DNA of 64,000 nt, taken from the NCBI RefSeq assembly GCF_009183415.1, contig NZ_WEHU01000009.1, positions 141,969-205,968 on the forward strand, in the 5' to 3' direction. Shown here one piece after another: positions 16,699 to 26,791 of this stretch (positions are counted from its first letter, which is position 1; each line of letters begins with the position of its first letter). The DNA comes from Bacillus sp. B1-b2 (GTDB lineage: Bacteria > Bacillota > Bacilli > Bacillales > Cytobacillaceae). Both the position numbers and the translations under genes were made by a program. The notes under the pieces were generated by a model, which saw only the letters and a list, made by a program, of their open reading frames with translations, did not search any database and was not told the origin of the DNA.

Positions 16699-17061
16699 CT
16701 AAATCAAATTATCATCTTCACTTAATAGCTGCATCCCTTTTTTTAATGCTTCTAAGTAGAAATCATGCTCATCTGTTTTTTCCAATTTTTCTATTTCCTC
16801 TATTAACCATGCAAAATTAATAAATAATAAATGTCGACCTACCCCTCTTGTTTCCAAGACTTCCCCTAGCCAAATCACATAATCCTTAAATATGTTAAGC
16901 TCTCTTAATGTATAAGCCGTTTCAAGGTATTGAAAATGGTAATAGATATCTTCCTTTGTACGCCTTTTGCCATTATCACCGAATTTCTCCAAGCTCGGAT
17001 ATTCTCTATAAAACCGTATAAATAAACGTTCTACAATCTGATCTTTTTGATGAATTTCCAC
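16699..17061 (-). CDS. Small helical protein divergent from B12 sensor
   Basis: A 120-residue, probably all-helical cytoplasmic protein. The stretch EKFGDNGKRRTKEDIYYHF and then QYLETAY...FKDYVIWLGEVLETRGV follows a pattern I recall from domains found beside or fused to B12-binding sensor proteins (R-x-x-T-x-EDI-x-Y-H-x-x-YL, F-x-DY-x-WL-x-x-VL-x-x-RG). That recollection is not a verified family name. It is transcribed away from the B12 sensor gene with a 124-base shared region, which supports a functional link. No catalytic motif, no membrane segment. Function unknown; a partner or adaptor of the sensor is the most economical guess. Confidence 0.7.
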   Translation of the reverse strand: MEIHQKDQIVERLFIRFYREYPSLEKFGDNGKRRTKEDIYYHFQYLETAYTLRELNIFKDYVIWLGEVLETRGVGRHLLFINFAWLIEEIEKLEKTDEHDFYLEALKKGMQLLSEDDNLI

Positions 17062-17185
17062 TTTGACACCTTCCTATTTAAATGTAAAAAAATCGCTCTA
17101 GTATAGTATAATTTATTATTATAGATATTCTAATAGAAATATAGAAATCGAAAAACGAACAAATAGTAGAGAAAGGATTAGGAGA

Positions 17186-17862
17186 ATGGTCTTTACTTCT
17201 TCAAAAGAATTAGCCGACTCTTTATTAGAAGGCGATTTAAATAAATGCTGGGCAATCATAAAAGAATATGATTATAAAGGATACAGTTCTACCTTTATAT
17301 ATGATGAGCTCATTACAACCGCATTAAGAGAGATAGGATATATGTGGCAAAGAAACGAAATTAGTGTTGCGGAGGAACATTTAGCAACTGGCGTATGCGA
17401 GGTTTTATTATCAGATATCAATGGGAAAAAGAAAAAATGGGAAACGTACAAGCAAGAAAGGTTATGTTGTTCTGTCCTGAGGCCGAACATCATACTCTTG
17501 GCTTAAAAATGTGCGCATCTACCTTTGAAGAATATGGTTGGATAACAAGAAATCTTGGTGCTAATTTACCATTAGAACATGCTCTATACATGGCTAGAAA
17601 ATGGAATCCTGATGTAATTGCGATTTCTTTCACCATGTCCTATACTATTCCAAAATTAGAGCAATATATTTCTACATTTTCTGATATAAATAACAAACCA
17701 GATATTATTATTGGAAGCAGACTTTTAAATGAATATTCCTTTGAGATGCTTAAAGATAATCATATTTATTTATTAAACGATCAGTATTCTCTAAAGAATT
17801 GGATTATTCATTATGCCAAAGAAAGAGCATTACTTAATATGATGCATGGAGAACAAAGATGA
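17186..17862 (+). pseudogene. Cobalamin-binding (CarH/LitR-like) sensor, frameshifted
   Basis: Two overlapping frames give one 225-residue protein if a single base is restored. The first (from 17186) holds the four-helix B12-binding domain with W-QRNEISVAE-EH, an exact W-x9-EH motif as in CarH-type photoreceptors. The second (read from about 17432 to 17862) has the Rossmann B12-binding domain, EHHTLG, matching E/D-x-H-x-x-G with the cobalt-ligating His. The break falls in GGGAAAAAGAAAAAATGGG (17423-17440) and is explained by one missing base. No HTH DNA-binding domain is present, unlike CarH. Its stop overlaps the next start (ATGA). It may be a true mutation, a sequencing error, or two separately made halves; a classic -1 slippery heptamer is not present. 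Confidence 0.8.
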
Positions 17863-18470
17863 GTATTACTATTAATCATATCCCAATACCTTTTTTCCAG
17901 ATTTCGAAAGATTATAGAATCATCGATAAGTCCCCTCCATGTAATCACTTTTTTAATTGTACTAAAAATTTCTTAGAGCTCATTGATTCGGAGAGTTTAG
18001 ATAAGTTTAAGACTTACTTACTAGAAAAAAATTTTCATGATTCAGTGGAAATAAATATGGTGACAAAAAATAATCCACCTACTCTTTTTAGAGTGAATGC
18101 TTCTTTTCACGTAGAAGAGAATCAATACTATATATTTTGTCAGCCATTTCATGACCAGTATATTAATTTACAATATGAACTCTTCCAATTGAAAGAAAGC
18201 ATTGTGAATATGGACGAGCAGGCATATAAAAACCTAGAACAGTACTCTCTTTCCCAATCAGATTCCACAAGCTTAGAAAAAATCATCCAAATAGATACGA
18301 GCAAAAGATTAGATTCTATTAGAAGATCTACCTCTTCTATTATGGACTTACTTGGTGTTATGACGAATATTATTATTGAAAATGACAAATCTGACTATTT
18401 AGAACTAGTGTATGACGAATTAAGGGATATAAAAAGCTTAGTTGATGAGATAAAATCATCCATCAACTAA
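17859..18470 (+). CDS. PAS-like protein coupled to the B12 sensor
   Basis: A 203-residue cytoplasmic protein. The first 115 residues (HIPIPFFQISKDYRIIDKS..., then FRVNASFHVEENQYYIFC) have the layout of a degenerate PAS domain; the rest is a long charged helix likely to form a coiled coil (about 120-203). It has no kinase, effector or DNA-binding motif. The ATG overlaps the stop of the cobalamin sensor gene (ATGA), so the pair is probably translated together. A signalling relay between the B12 protein and an unseen output is plausible, not shown. Its last codons overlap the convergent CheB-CheR kinase gene by 8 bases. Confidence 0.65.
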   Translation: MSITINHIPIPFFQISKDYRIIDKSPPCNHFFNCTKNFLELIDSESLDKFKTYLLEKNFHDSVEINMVTKNNPPTLFRVNASFHVEENQYYIFCQPFHDQYINLQYELFQLKESIVNMDEQAYKNLEQYSLSQSDSTSLEKIIQIDTSKRLDSIRRSTSSIMDLLGVMTNIIIENDKSDYLELVYDELRDIKSLVDEIKSSIN

Positions 18471-18477
18471 GCTTTTT
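18431..18477. terminator. Bidirectional terminator inside two coding ends
   Basis: A perfect 17-bp inverted repeat (AAAAAGCTTAGTTGATG and complement) with a 13-base spacer and T-runs on both strands. It covers the last codons and stops of both convergent genes. Confidence 0.85.
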
Positions 18478-21400
18478 TTCAACTGGAAATCTTACTTCGA
18501 CAGTTGTACCTACACCTAATTCACTTTGAAAATGTAAGGTACCATGATGATTTGCCACAATTTTTTGGCTGATCATTAATCCTAATCCTGTTCCTTTTTC
18601 TTTTGTCGTAAAGAATGGCTGTCCCATTTTTTGTAATTGCTCTTTCGGGATTCCTTTTCCTTGATCTATTATTTGCACAAGTACTTTTTCTGTTTTTTCC
18701 ATAGAAACGACAATTCGAATTGCCCCTTCCGTCTCTTCCATTGCCTCTATTCCATTCTTAATCATATTAATAAATAATTGCTTTAATTCTTTTTCATTTC
18801 CGTATATAAATGGAATATCTTCTTGAACCTTCATTTCTATTTGTACATTTTTTAGGATTGCTTGAGTATTCAAAAGAATATGAACATCTTCTAATACCTT
18901 TTCAAGACTAAGTGATTGGAATGATAATGCTTGTGGTTTTGCTAATACTAAAAATTCGCTAATAATAAGCTCTAACCGATTGAATTCCGAGAACATTACT
19001 TCTGTATACTCTTTATTATATTCATTACTTTGCATCATTAATTGAAGAAATCCTTTAAGTGAGGTTAGTGGATTTCTAATTTCATGAGCAATTCCAGCTG
19101 CTAATTGCCCTACAGCAGAAAGCATTTCAGATTTCTTTAACATATCCTCTGATTTTACTCTCTCTGTTATATCCTCCGCAATCCGCAAGACATTCGCTAA
19201 TGTACCATCTTCATTTAATATTGGAAGCATGCTAACACTTTCCCAAATTTCTTGTTTATCTTCATTATAGTAAGAGATATCTCCTACCCAGGCTTCTCCT
19301 GTTAACATATTTGCCCAAATTTCATCAGAAATAGTAGCATGAAGAAAATCTTCATAAAACTCAAATAGGGTCTTATCTGTATTCTCTATTTGTTCTTGCT
19401 CTATTCCCAAGTGCTTTCTAAATCGAGCATTAGCAAATTCTATTTTTCCATGCTTATCTGTTATGCAAATACTTGTTGGTGTTTGCTCAATAACACTTGA
19501 GGTAAACATAAGCTTTTGATTGGATGCTTTAATATCTGTAATATCCGTAAAGGTAATTACTACACCATCAATGATATTGTTTCCTGTGCGATATGGCATT
19601 GCCTTCATTGTATACCATCTATCATCTCTACTTTTTATCTCATACTGCATTTTTTCTGATGTACGTAGTACTTGTTCAGCAATTTGAAGTAAGGAGCCAA
19701 ATTCTAGGTTATGTGTTAAATGAAAAAATGGTCTACCAATATCCATTTCTAGTATATTAATAATCTTTTGAATTTCAGGTGTAAATAACTTGATATTCAG
19801 AGCTTTGTCTAAAAATATCGTAGCTATACTTGTGTTTACGAGCAAATTATCTAGATCATTCGTCGTACTAGTCAATTCACTAATTTTAGATTCAAATTCG
19901 TTATTCACATTAAGAAGCTCTTCATTCACTGATTGAAGCTCTTCATTTGTACTTTGCAACTCTTCATTAGATGCGATTAATTCTTCATTTGTTGATTGTA
20001 GTTCTTCATTAGAAGTTTCTAGTTCTTCTATTGTAGTTTGTAAATTTTGCTGTGTATAAAATAATTCTTGCTCTAAATCTATTACCCTTTCTGAAATCGA
20101 AGTATTTGGGTCAAAATAGATGGGAGCACTGAAATGATCCTTCTCTAACGAAACATCTTTTTTATGAAAAGATAGAACCGTTAATGTATCACTTCCAGCT
20201 AATCTCCTAATGGTTAGATCAAATTCTTGCTCTTCATCATTAATTTTTATTGCTATACCCTTATAGTGAATTTCACTTTCTATGCCTGTTAATTTCTTTA
20301 AAGCTGTTCCAATAATAACAGATAAAGGTGTAGGTACAAGCTTATGAATGCTATAATTTGTTTGTCCAATAGGAATAGTTAGTAATTTGTTAGCACTCTT
20401 CGAAGTAAGAATGACTTCATTTTTCTCATTAATAATAATACAAGGATCCATAAATTCATTGATTAAATTTTGATACAAAACATCCAGTTTACGTGTAGGT
20501 AAAACCTCGAAGAAACTATTAGAATGACTCAAATCTCTTGATAATTGTTCTTTCTTGGGATTATCTAAAGTAACAGTAGGTTCTCTAACTTCCCATATCC
20601 CGCCACTACGACTTCTATATATTTTCCATTTAGAATGGATAGGTTCAAATAATGTGGTTAATTTACCTATGGTTTCACTAGGACCAAGAAATAAAATACC
20701 ATTATCAACTAAAGAAAAATGAAATAAAGATAATATTTTTTGCTGTAATTCTGGCTGGAAATATATCATCATATTACGGCAACTAATTAAATCAATATTT
20801 ACAAAAGGGGAATCTTTGGTAATATTGTGTGGAGCAAAAACTATTTTCTTTCTTAAGAATTTCTTTACTTGATATTTCTCCCCATGCTCATCAAAATAAT
20901 GACTTGTTAAACTCTCCGGCAGGGAACTAATTAATGATTTATCATAAATGCCATCGCTAGCACTTTTAATTGTCTCTCTATCAACATCTGTTGCAAAAAT
21001 CCGAAAATCAATGGTATAGTCCAAACTTTTTAAATATCGATCCAAAATAATTGCTAATGAATAGGCCTCTTGCCCTGTTGAACATCCTACTGACCAAAGT
21101 CTTATTTCATCAGCACCACTATCCACTTTATGTTTCACTAAATCTGGTATTAATCGCTCTACTTCATTAAAAGCCTTAGGATCTCTAAAAAATTCAGTCA
21201 CATTAATTAGTAAATCCTTTTGAAGTAGATCAATTTCGTCCGCATTTTTTTCTAAATATTTATAATACGACTCCATACTATGTACTTCGCCCTTTAAAAC
21301 ATTCATTCTTTTTTCCATTCTTCTTAAAATACTGCTTTTTTTATAGTTAGAAAAGTTTATTCCAGTTCTTTTATGGATAATATGAAATATTTGATTTAAT

Positions 21401-22035
21401 GTTTCTTCCATATATGTAATAGTAGCTGGCTCAAGCATTGTTTGAAAAATTGTAGGGATTTTCGCTGGTAATTCAATATAATCCGCATAACCCGAGTGAA
21501 TGACACTTTTAGGCATATTCTCAAATTTAGCACTTTCTTCTTCTTGAACAATAACCATACCACCGCACTCTTTTATCGCTTTTACTCCCTCTGTTCCATC
21601 CGTTCCATTTCCAGAAAATATAATACTAATAGCCTTATCTTTTTTTTCTTCCGCTAATGAGTTAAAGAAACGATCAATCGGAAAGTGATTAGGGACATTT
21701 TTATCATATTCCTCTACACGGAATACTCCATTTTCTATCGTTATATAATGATGGGGCGGGTTTAAATAAATGGTATTGGGAACTGCCTTTAACCCATCAG
21801 CAATTCTCACTATATTCATATTGGTTTTTTTTGAAAGCAATTCTGGCATAAAACTCTTATATTTAACAGACAAATGCTGTACAAGGACATAAATCATTCC
21901 TGTATCAGCTGTTAAATGAGAAAAGAATTGTTCAATCGCTTCTAAGCCACCTGCAGAAGCTCCTATTCCAACTACATATGCATCATCTACTAATTGATTA
22001 GATTCTGATGAATAACTAGAAATATTTTCTGACAT
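18463..22035 (-). CDS. CheB-CheR-PAS-histidine kinase fusion protein
   Basis: A 1190-residue soluble signalling giant. Order: CheB-type methylesterase (about 20-200) with triad Ser27 in GASAGG, His54 in VQHLS and Asp146 in GNGTDG; CheR-type methyltransferase (about 220-480) with RRMEKRM, FFRDP, the SAM motif [12 protein letters not shown] and CRNMMIYF; a coiled coil of repeated [11 protein letters not shown] units (about 655-730); two PAS domains; HisKA with [12 protein letters not shown]; and HATPase with [18 protein letters not shown] and GTGLGL. There is no CheB receiver domain and no membrane segment. Such fusions occur widely, usually without adjacent chemoreceptors, and their substrates are unknown. 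The start is MSENIS behind GGGGGT. No response regulator gene is next to it. Confidence 0.93.
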   Translation of the reverse strand: MSENISSYSSESNQLVDDAYVVGIGASAGGLEAIEQFFSHLTADTGMIYVLVQHLSVKYKSFMPELLSKKTNMNIVRIADGLKAVPNTIYLNPPHHYITIENGVFRVEEYDKNVPNHFPIDRFFNSLAEEKKDKAISIIFSGNGTDGTEGVKAIKECGGMVIVQEEESAKFENMPKSVIHSGYADYIELPAKIPTIFQTMLEPATITYMEETLNQIFHIIHKRTGINFSNYKKSSILRRMEKRMNVLKGEVHSMESYYKYLEKNADEIDLLQKDLLINVTEFFRDPKAFNEVERLIPDLVKHKVDSGADEIRLWSVGCSTGQEAYSLAIILDRYLKSLDYTIDFRIFATDVDRETIKSASDGIYDKSLISSLPESLTSHYFDEHGEKYQVKKFLRKKIVFAPHNITKDSPFVNIDLISCRNMMIYFQPELQQKILSLFHFSLVDNGILFLGPSETIGKLTTLFEPIHSKWKIYRSRSGGIWEVREPTVTLDNPKKEQLSRDLSHSNSFFEVLPTRKLDVLYQNLINEFMDPCIIINEKNEVILTSKSANKLLTIPIGQTNYSIHKLVPTPLSVIIGTALKKLTGIESEIHYKGIAIKINDEEQEFDLTIRRLAGSDTLTVLSFHKKDVSLEKDHFSAPIYFDPNTSISERVIDLEQELFYTQQNLQTTIEELETSNEELQSTNEELIASNEELQSTNEELQSVNEELLNVNNEFESKISELTSTTNDLDNLLVNTSIATIFLDKALNIKLFTPEIQKIINILEMDIGRPFFHLTHNLEFGSLLQIAEQVLRTSEKMQYEIKSRDDRWYTMKAMPYRTGNNIIDGVVITFTDITDIKASNQKLMFTSSVIEQTPTSICITDKHGKIEFANARFRKHLGIEQEQIENTDKTLFEFYEDFLHATISDEIWANMLTGEAWVGDISYYNEDKQEIWESVSMLPILNEDGTLANVLRIAEDITERVKSEDMLKKSEMLSAVGQLAAGIAHEIRNPLTSLKGFLQLMMQSNEYNKEYTEVMFSEFNRLELIISEFLVLAKPQALSFQSLSLEKVLEDVHILLNTQAILKNVQIEMKVQEDIPFIYGNEKELKQLFINMIKNGIEAMEETEGAIRIVVSMEKTEKVLVQIIDQGKGIPKEQLQKMGQPFFTTKEKGTGLGLMISQKIVANHHGTLHFQSELGVGTTVEVRFPVEKKLS

Positions 22036-22049
22036 AATAACCCCCATTT

Positions 22050-22360
22050 AAAATTACTGCTTTTCTTTCCTACTAAATGTTCTTATATAAGCAGAATCCA
22101 TAAATATCGACGTATGTTATTTATATGTATATATTTACATTATCATATTAATCATGCAATTGTTTAGTTTTCTACATTTTTTATGCACCTTTTACCCAAA
22201 ATTTTTTTTAATAAAACCACTACCCATTTCATTTGTTTTTTAAACCTTTTTTTATCATTTTTTTATTTTTTTTATTTATAGCAACTTCCGAGTTCTTTCC
22301 TTTAGTTAAATCCGCGTAAAACAAATTCATTTAATTACTATTTGTTTCACTAAATTTGTA
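22050..22360. other. Very AT-rich gene-free region
   Basis: Upstream of the CheB-CheR kinase start. Long T and A tracts, no supported frame, no inverted repeat of note. It presumably holds the kinase promoter, which I could not place. Confidence 0.5.
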
Positions 22361-22363
22361 ACA

Positions 22364-22404
22364 AGAAAAAAAGAAGACTGACTCCATTTAGGAATCAGTC
22401 TTCC
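22364..22404 (-). terminator. Terminator after YjcZ-family gene
   Basis: GAAGACTGA.TCC pairs with GGAATCAGTCTTC (one bulge) and is followed by seven T residues on the minus strand, starting 8 bases beyond the stop codon. Confidence 0.8.
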
Positions 22405-22411
22405 TTACTAC

Positions 22412-22552
22412 TTACCATTTAAAGCAAGCTGCACCTACAATAATTAATAAGATAAATAATACTACTATTAAAGCGAAACCTCCGCCGTAACCAGCTCCTG
22501 TACCACCATAGCCGTAACCATAGCTAGGATAGCCATAACCATATCCGTACAT
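22412..22552 (-). CDS. YjcZ-family mini membrane protein (46 aa)
   Basis: A 46-codon frame: a Gly/Tyr-rich N-terminus ([17 protein letters not shown]), then [20 protein letters not shown] as one transmembrane helix, ending CFKW. This is the hallmark of the tiny YjcZ-type transmembrane family of spore formers, often annotated as sporulation proteins. AGGAGG is perfectly placed before the ATG. It lies 42 bases after a second member and probably shares its transcript. The role in the spore is not established. Confidence 0.85.
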   Translation of the reverse strand: MYGYGYGYPSYGYGYGGTGAGYGGGFALIVVLFILLIIVGAACFKW

Positions 22553-22594
22553 ATTTTTTCCTCCTTCTATCTTTCTATCCCATAAAACGGATTA

Positions 22595-22693
22595 TTAAAA
22601 TCCGCCGTAACCCCAAGAAGCACCAATGATAACTAAAAGAATAAACAATACTACTAAAAGAGCGAAACCTCCGCCGTAACCAACTTCACCCAT
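22595..22693 (-). CDS. YjcZ-family mini membrane protein (32 aa)
   Basis: A 32-codon frame, MGEVGYGGGF followed by ALLVVLFILLVIIGASWGYG and a short GF end, with GGAGGG at good distance before the ATG. The transmembrane core is nearly the same as in the 46-residue neighbour, and the DNA is similar across the GGCGGAGGTTTCGC stretch, pointing to tandem duplication followed by divergence of the N-terminus. Family membership is clear; function is not known. Confidence 0.85.
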   Translation of the reverse strand: MGEVGYGGGFALLVVLFILLVIIGASWGYGGF

Positions 22694-22789
22694 GAATAAT
22701 TCCCTCCTTTTCTTAATTCCTTATATCCTATTCAGGAATACAAAAATGTGCGATAGCCAAACGCAATTTTTTTTGGTTTTTTTACTACA

Positions 22790-22862
22790 TAAAAAATGCT
22801 TCCTACAGAAACTACTAATACAGGCTGTTAATCTGTATTAGTAGTTACTTTAAGGAAGCATT
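22790..22862 (-). terminator. Long-stem terminator of the GbsR-type gene
   Basis: AATGCTTCC plus CTACTAATACAG arms pair with their complements, giving a stem of more than 20 bp with one internal loop, followed by six T residues on the minus strand. Confidence 0.85.
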
Positions 22863-22866
22863 CATT

Positions 22867-23412
22867 TCATTTTTTGTTTTCTATGTTCTTTGGAACCAAA
22901 TTAAAAATTTCATGTGACTCTAGACTGTCTACAAATCGATCTAACCAATCGTAATATTCAATAGCACTAGCCAATCTTTCTTGATCAGCTTTTGCCATTA
23001 TTTTTACTTCTTCGGTTGTATCTTCATTATCTATAAGCATTTTTAGCTCATTCATGGACTTTTCCATTGCCGTAACATTCTCAGAAATAGCAGATCTCCA
23101 TTTAATAGTAAAGAAATCAATAAACGTTTGATACCAATCTTCTTCTGCACGATATAAATCTTTTCGTACTCCTTTTTTCCAAACCTTATCGACCATTTTC
23201 AACTCAAGTAATGTTCTTACAGAAGTGCTCATACTAGTTTTACTCATTCCTAGCTCTTCTTTCATTTCATCTAAAGTCATTGGATTTTCTTGAAATAAAA
23301 GCATACCATATAATCTACCTATTGAATCTGATACTCCATATAGTTCAATATTCTGAGCTACTGCATCTATAACTCTTTCTCGAGCAATGTCTAGCTGATC
23401 CTTATCCTTCAT
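22867..23412 (-). CDS. GbsR/OpuAR-type transcriptional regulator
   Basis: A 181-residue MarR-like winged-helix repressor of the GbsR family. Members bind choline or glycine betaine and control osmoprotectant uptake or synthesis genes. The HTH is at about 40-75 (MTLDEMKEELGMSKTSMSTSVRTLLE) and is followed by a wing with VWKKGVRKDLYRAEE. The C-terminal half is helical and carries the dimerisation and ligand region. It is divergent from the opuA operon, with 363 bases between the starts, the usual arrangement for an OpuA-specific regulator. A 24-bp palindrome lies about 100 bases before its start. Confidence 0.88.
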   Translation of the reverse strand: MKDKDQLDIARERVIDAVAQNIELYGVSDSIGRLYGMLLFQENPMTLDEMKEELGMSKTSMSTSVRTLLELKMVDKVWKKGVRKDLYRAEEDWYQTFIDFFTIKWRSAISENVTAMEKSMNELKMLIDNEDTTEEVKIMAKADQERLASAIEYYDWLDRFVDSLESHEIFNLVPKNIENKK

Positions 23413-23508
23413 ATATTAATCACATCCATATATTCATTTACTTGTCTTCGTTCTTTTTCATAAAACTTGCATGTAGACTTTTACAATTAATTCATTATAA
23501 AAGCGTTG

Positions 23509-23532
23509 TTAATATGAAGATCTTCATATTAA
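23509..23532. promoter_or_regulatory. Perfect 24-bp palindrome, candidate GbsR-type operator
   Basis: Half-site TTAATATGAAGA followed directly by its exact complement. It sits between the regulator and opuA genes, closer to the regulator. Binding by the adjacent regulator is inference. Confidence 0.55.
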
Positions 23533-23644
23533 TATAAAAAACATCTCTATATAGATTATCATGATTGGAAAATTTGTAAAGAATCATTCTTATATGAAAT
23601 CAGTAGTATTTTAAAGTATTTAGGCGAAATACCCATGTTAATAT

Positions 23645-23664
23645 CGTACAGTTTTTTCTGTACG
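23645..23664. promoter_or_regulatory. Inverted repeat upstream of opuA
   Basis: CGTACAG, six T bases, CTGTACG. It ends 34 bases before the opuA -35 box. May be a second operator for the osmoprotectant regulator. Confidence 0.45.
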
Positions 23665-23697
23665 TACAGAATGATTGTTTTTAACAGAATACACAGT

Positions 23698-23727
23698 TTG
23701 AACTATCAAACCAAAACAATGTATAAT
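23698..23727 (+). promoter_or_regulatory. Probable opuA promoter
   Basis: TTGAAC and TATAAT separated by 18 bases, with the opuAA start 48 bases downstream. Confidence 0.65.
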
Positions 23728-23775
23728 GTATGAGTGCTTAAAATTACGAGCAGTTAGAATTAAAGAGGTGAAATA

Positions 23776-25013
23776 ATGGAAAGTAAGGCAAAATTAAAAG
23801 TCGAGAATGTAACAAAAATTTTCGGCAAAAACTCAAAAAAAGCCATTCAATTATTAAATAATGGTGAATCAAAGCAAGAAATCCTGAAGAAAACAGGTTC
23901 AACGGTTGGTGTCAACAAAGCTAGTTTTGAAGTTAACCCTGGAGAAATATTCGTTATCATGGGGCTTTCAGGTAGTGGTAAATCAACTCTAGTTCGAATG
24001 TTTAACCGCCTCATTGATCCAACCATCGGAAAAATATTCATTGACGGTCAAGAAATTGTTAGCATGTCAAAAGAAGAATTACGAAAAGTACGTAGAGAAA
24101 AAATCAGTATGGTATTTCAGAAGTTCGCTTTACTTCCACACAGAACCATTTTGGAAAATGCTGAATTTGGTCTTGAAATCCAAGGTGTAGACAAAGAAAC
24201 TCGAAAACAAAAGGCTTTAGAATCTTTACAATTAGTTGGTTTAAATGGTTATGAAAATCAATATCCTGATCAACTGAGTGGCGGGATGCAACAAAGGGTC
24301 GGCCTTGCACGTGCATTAGCAAATGATCCAGATATCCTTCTAATGGATGAAGCATTTAGTGCACTTGATCCATTAATACGCAAAGATATGCAAGATGAGC
24401 TCTTAGATTTACAATCAAATATGGAAAAAACAATCATCTTTATCACACATGACTTAGATGAAGCATTACGAATTGGGGACCGAATCGCATTAATGAAAGA
24501 TGGTTCTATCGTACAGGTTGGAACCCCAGAAGAAATACTAATGAATCCTTCTAATGATTATGTAGAACGCTTTGTAGAAGATGTTGACTTATCTAAAGTA
24601 TTAACTGCTAACCATATTATGAAACGTGCAGAAGCAGTGAATATTGACAAAGGCCCTCGTGTAGCGTTAGAGATGATGAAAAAATTAGGAATCTCTAGTA
24701 TATATGTTGTAAATAAGCGTAGAGAATTACTTGGTGCTATTACTGCAGATGATGCTAAGATTGCTAGTGAAAACAACCAAAATATAGAAGCAATTCTTCA
24801 AAAGGAAGTAGTTTGTGTAAGTGGAGATACCTTATTAGTTGATTTATTCGATAAAGTATCTATTGCTACCATTCCTGTTGCTGTAACAGATGAACAAAAT
24901 CGTCTTAAAGGTCTTCTTGTAAGAGGTGCAGTTATCGGGGCACTAGCTGGAAATAATGATAATATTAATAATCCCTCCTTTGAAGAAACAGAAAAAGTGG
25001 AGGTAGTGGAAGC

Positions 25014-25017
<4 letters not shown>
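23776..25017 (+). CDS. opuAA: Glycine betaine ABC transporter ATPase
   Basis: A 413-residue ATPase of the OpuA/ProU class that drives uptake of glycine betaine under osmotic stress. It shows the family N-terminus (KVENVTKIFGK, then a QEILKKTGSTVGVNKASF linker), Walker A GLSGSGKST (about 63-71), Q-loop VFQKFALLPHRT, signature LSGGMQQRVGLARAL, Walker B LLMDEAFSALDPLIR and TH in FITHDLDEAL. Two CBS domains follow (about 275-395), which sense ionic strength in OpuA homologues. It overlaps opuAB by four bases (ATGA). Confidence 0.95.
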
Positions 25018-26742
<1,725 letters not shown>

Positions 26743-26755
26743 TAGTTAAAGACAG

Positions 26756-26788
26756 TAAAGGGGGCAGATATATTATCTGCCCCCCTTC
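26756..26788. terminator. Terminator between opuA and flotillin operons
   Basis: GGGGGCAGATA pairs with its complement around a short TATTA-type loop in the 50-base gap between the two convergent operons. The T-tract on the plus strand is interrupted. Confidence 0.7.
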
Positions 26789-26791
26789 TGT

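Noticed and set aside
17423..17440. Programmed -1 frameshift in the B12-sensor gene
   Set aside because: The A-tracts are preceded by G in the relevant phase, so neither AAA AAG nor AAA AAA forms a proper X XXY YYZ site; kept only as a remote possibility.
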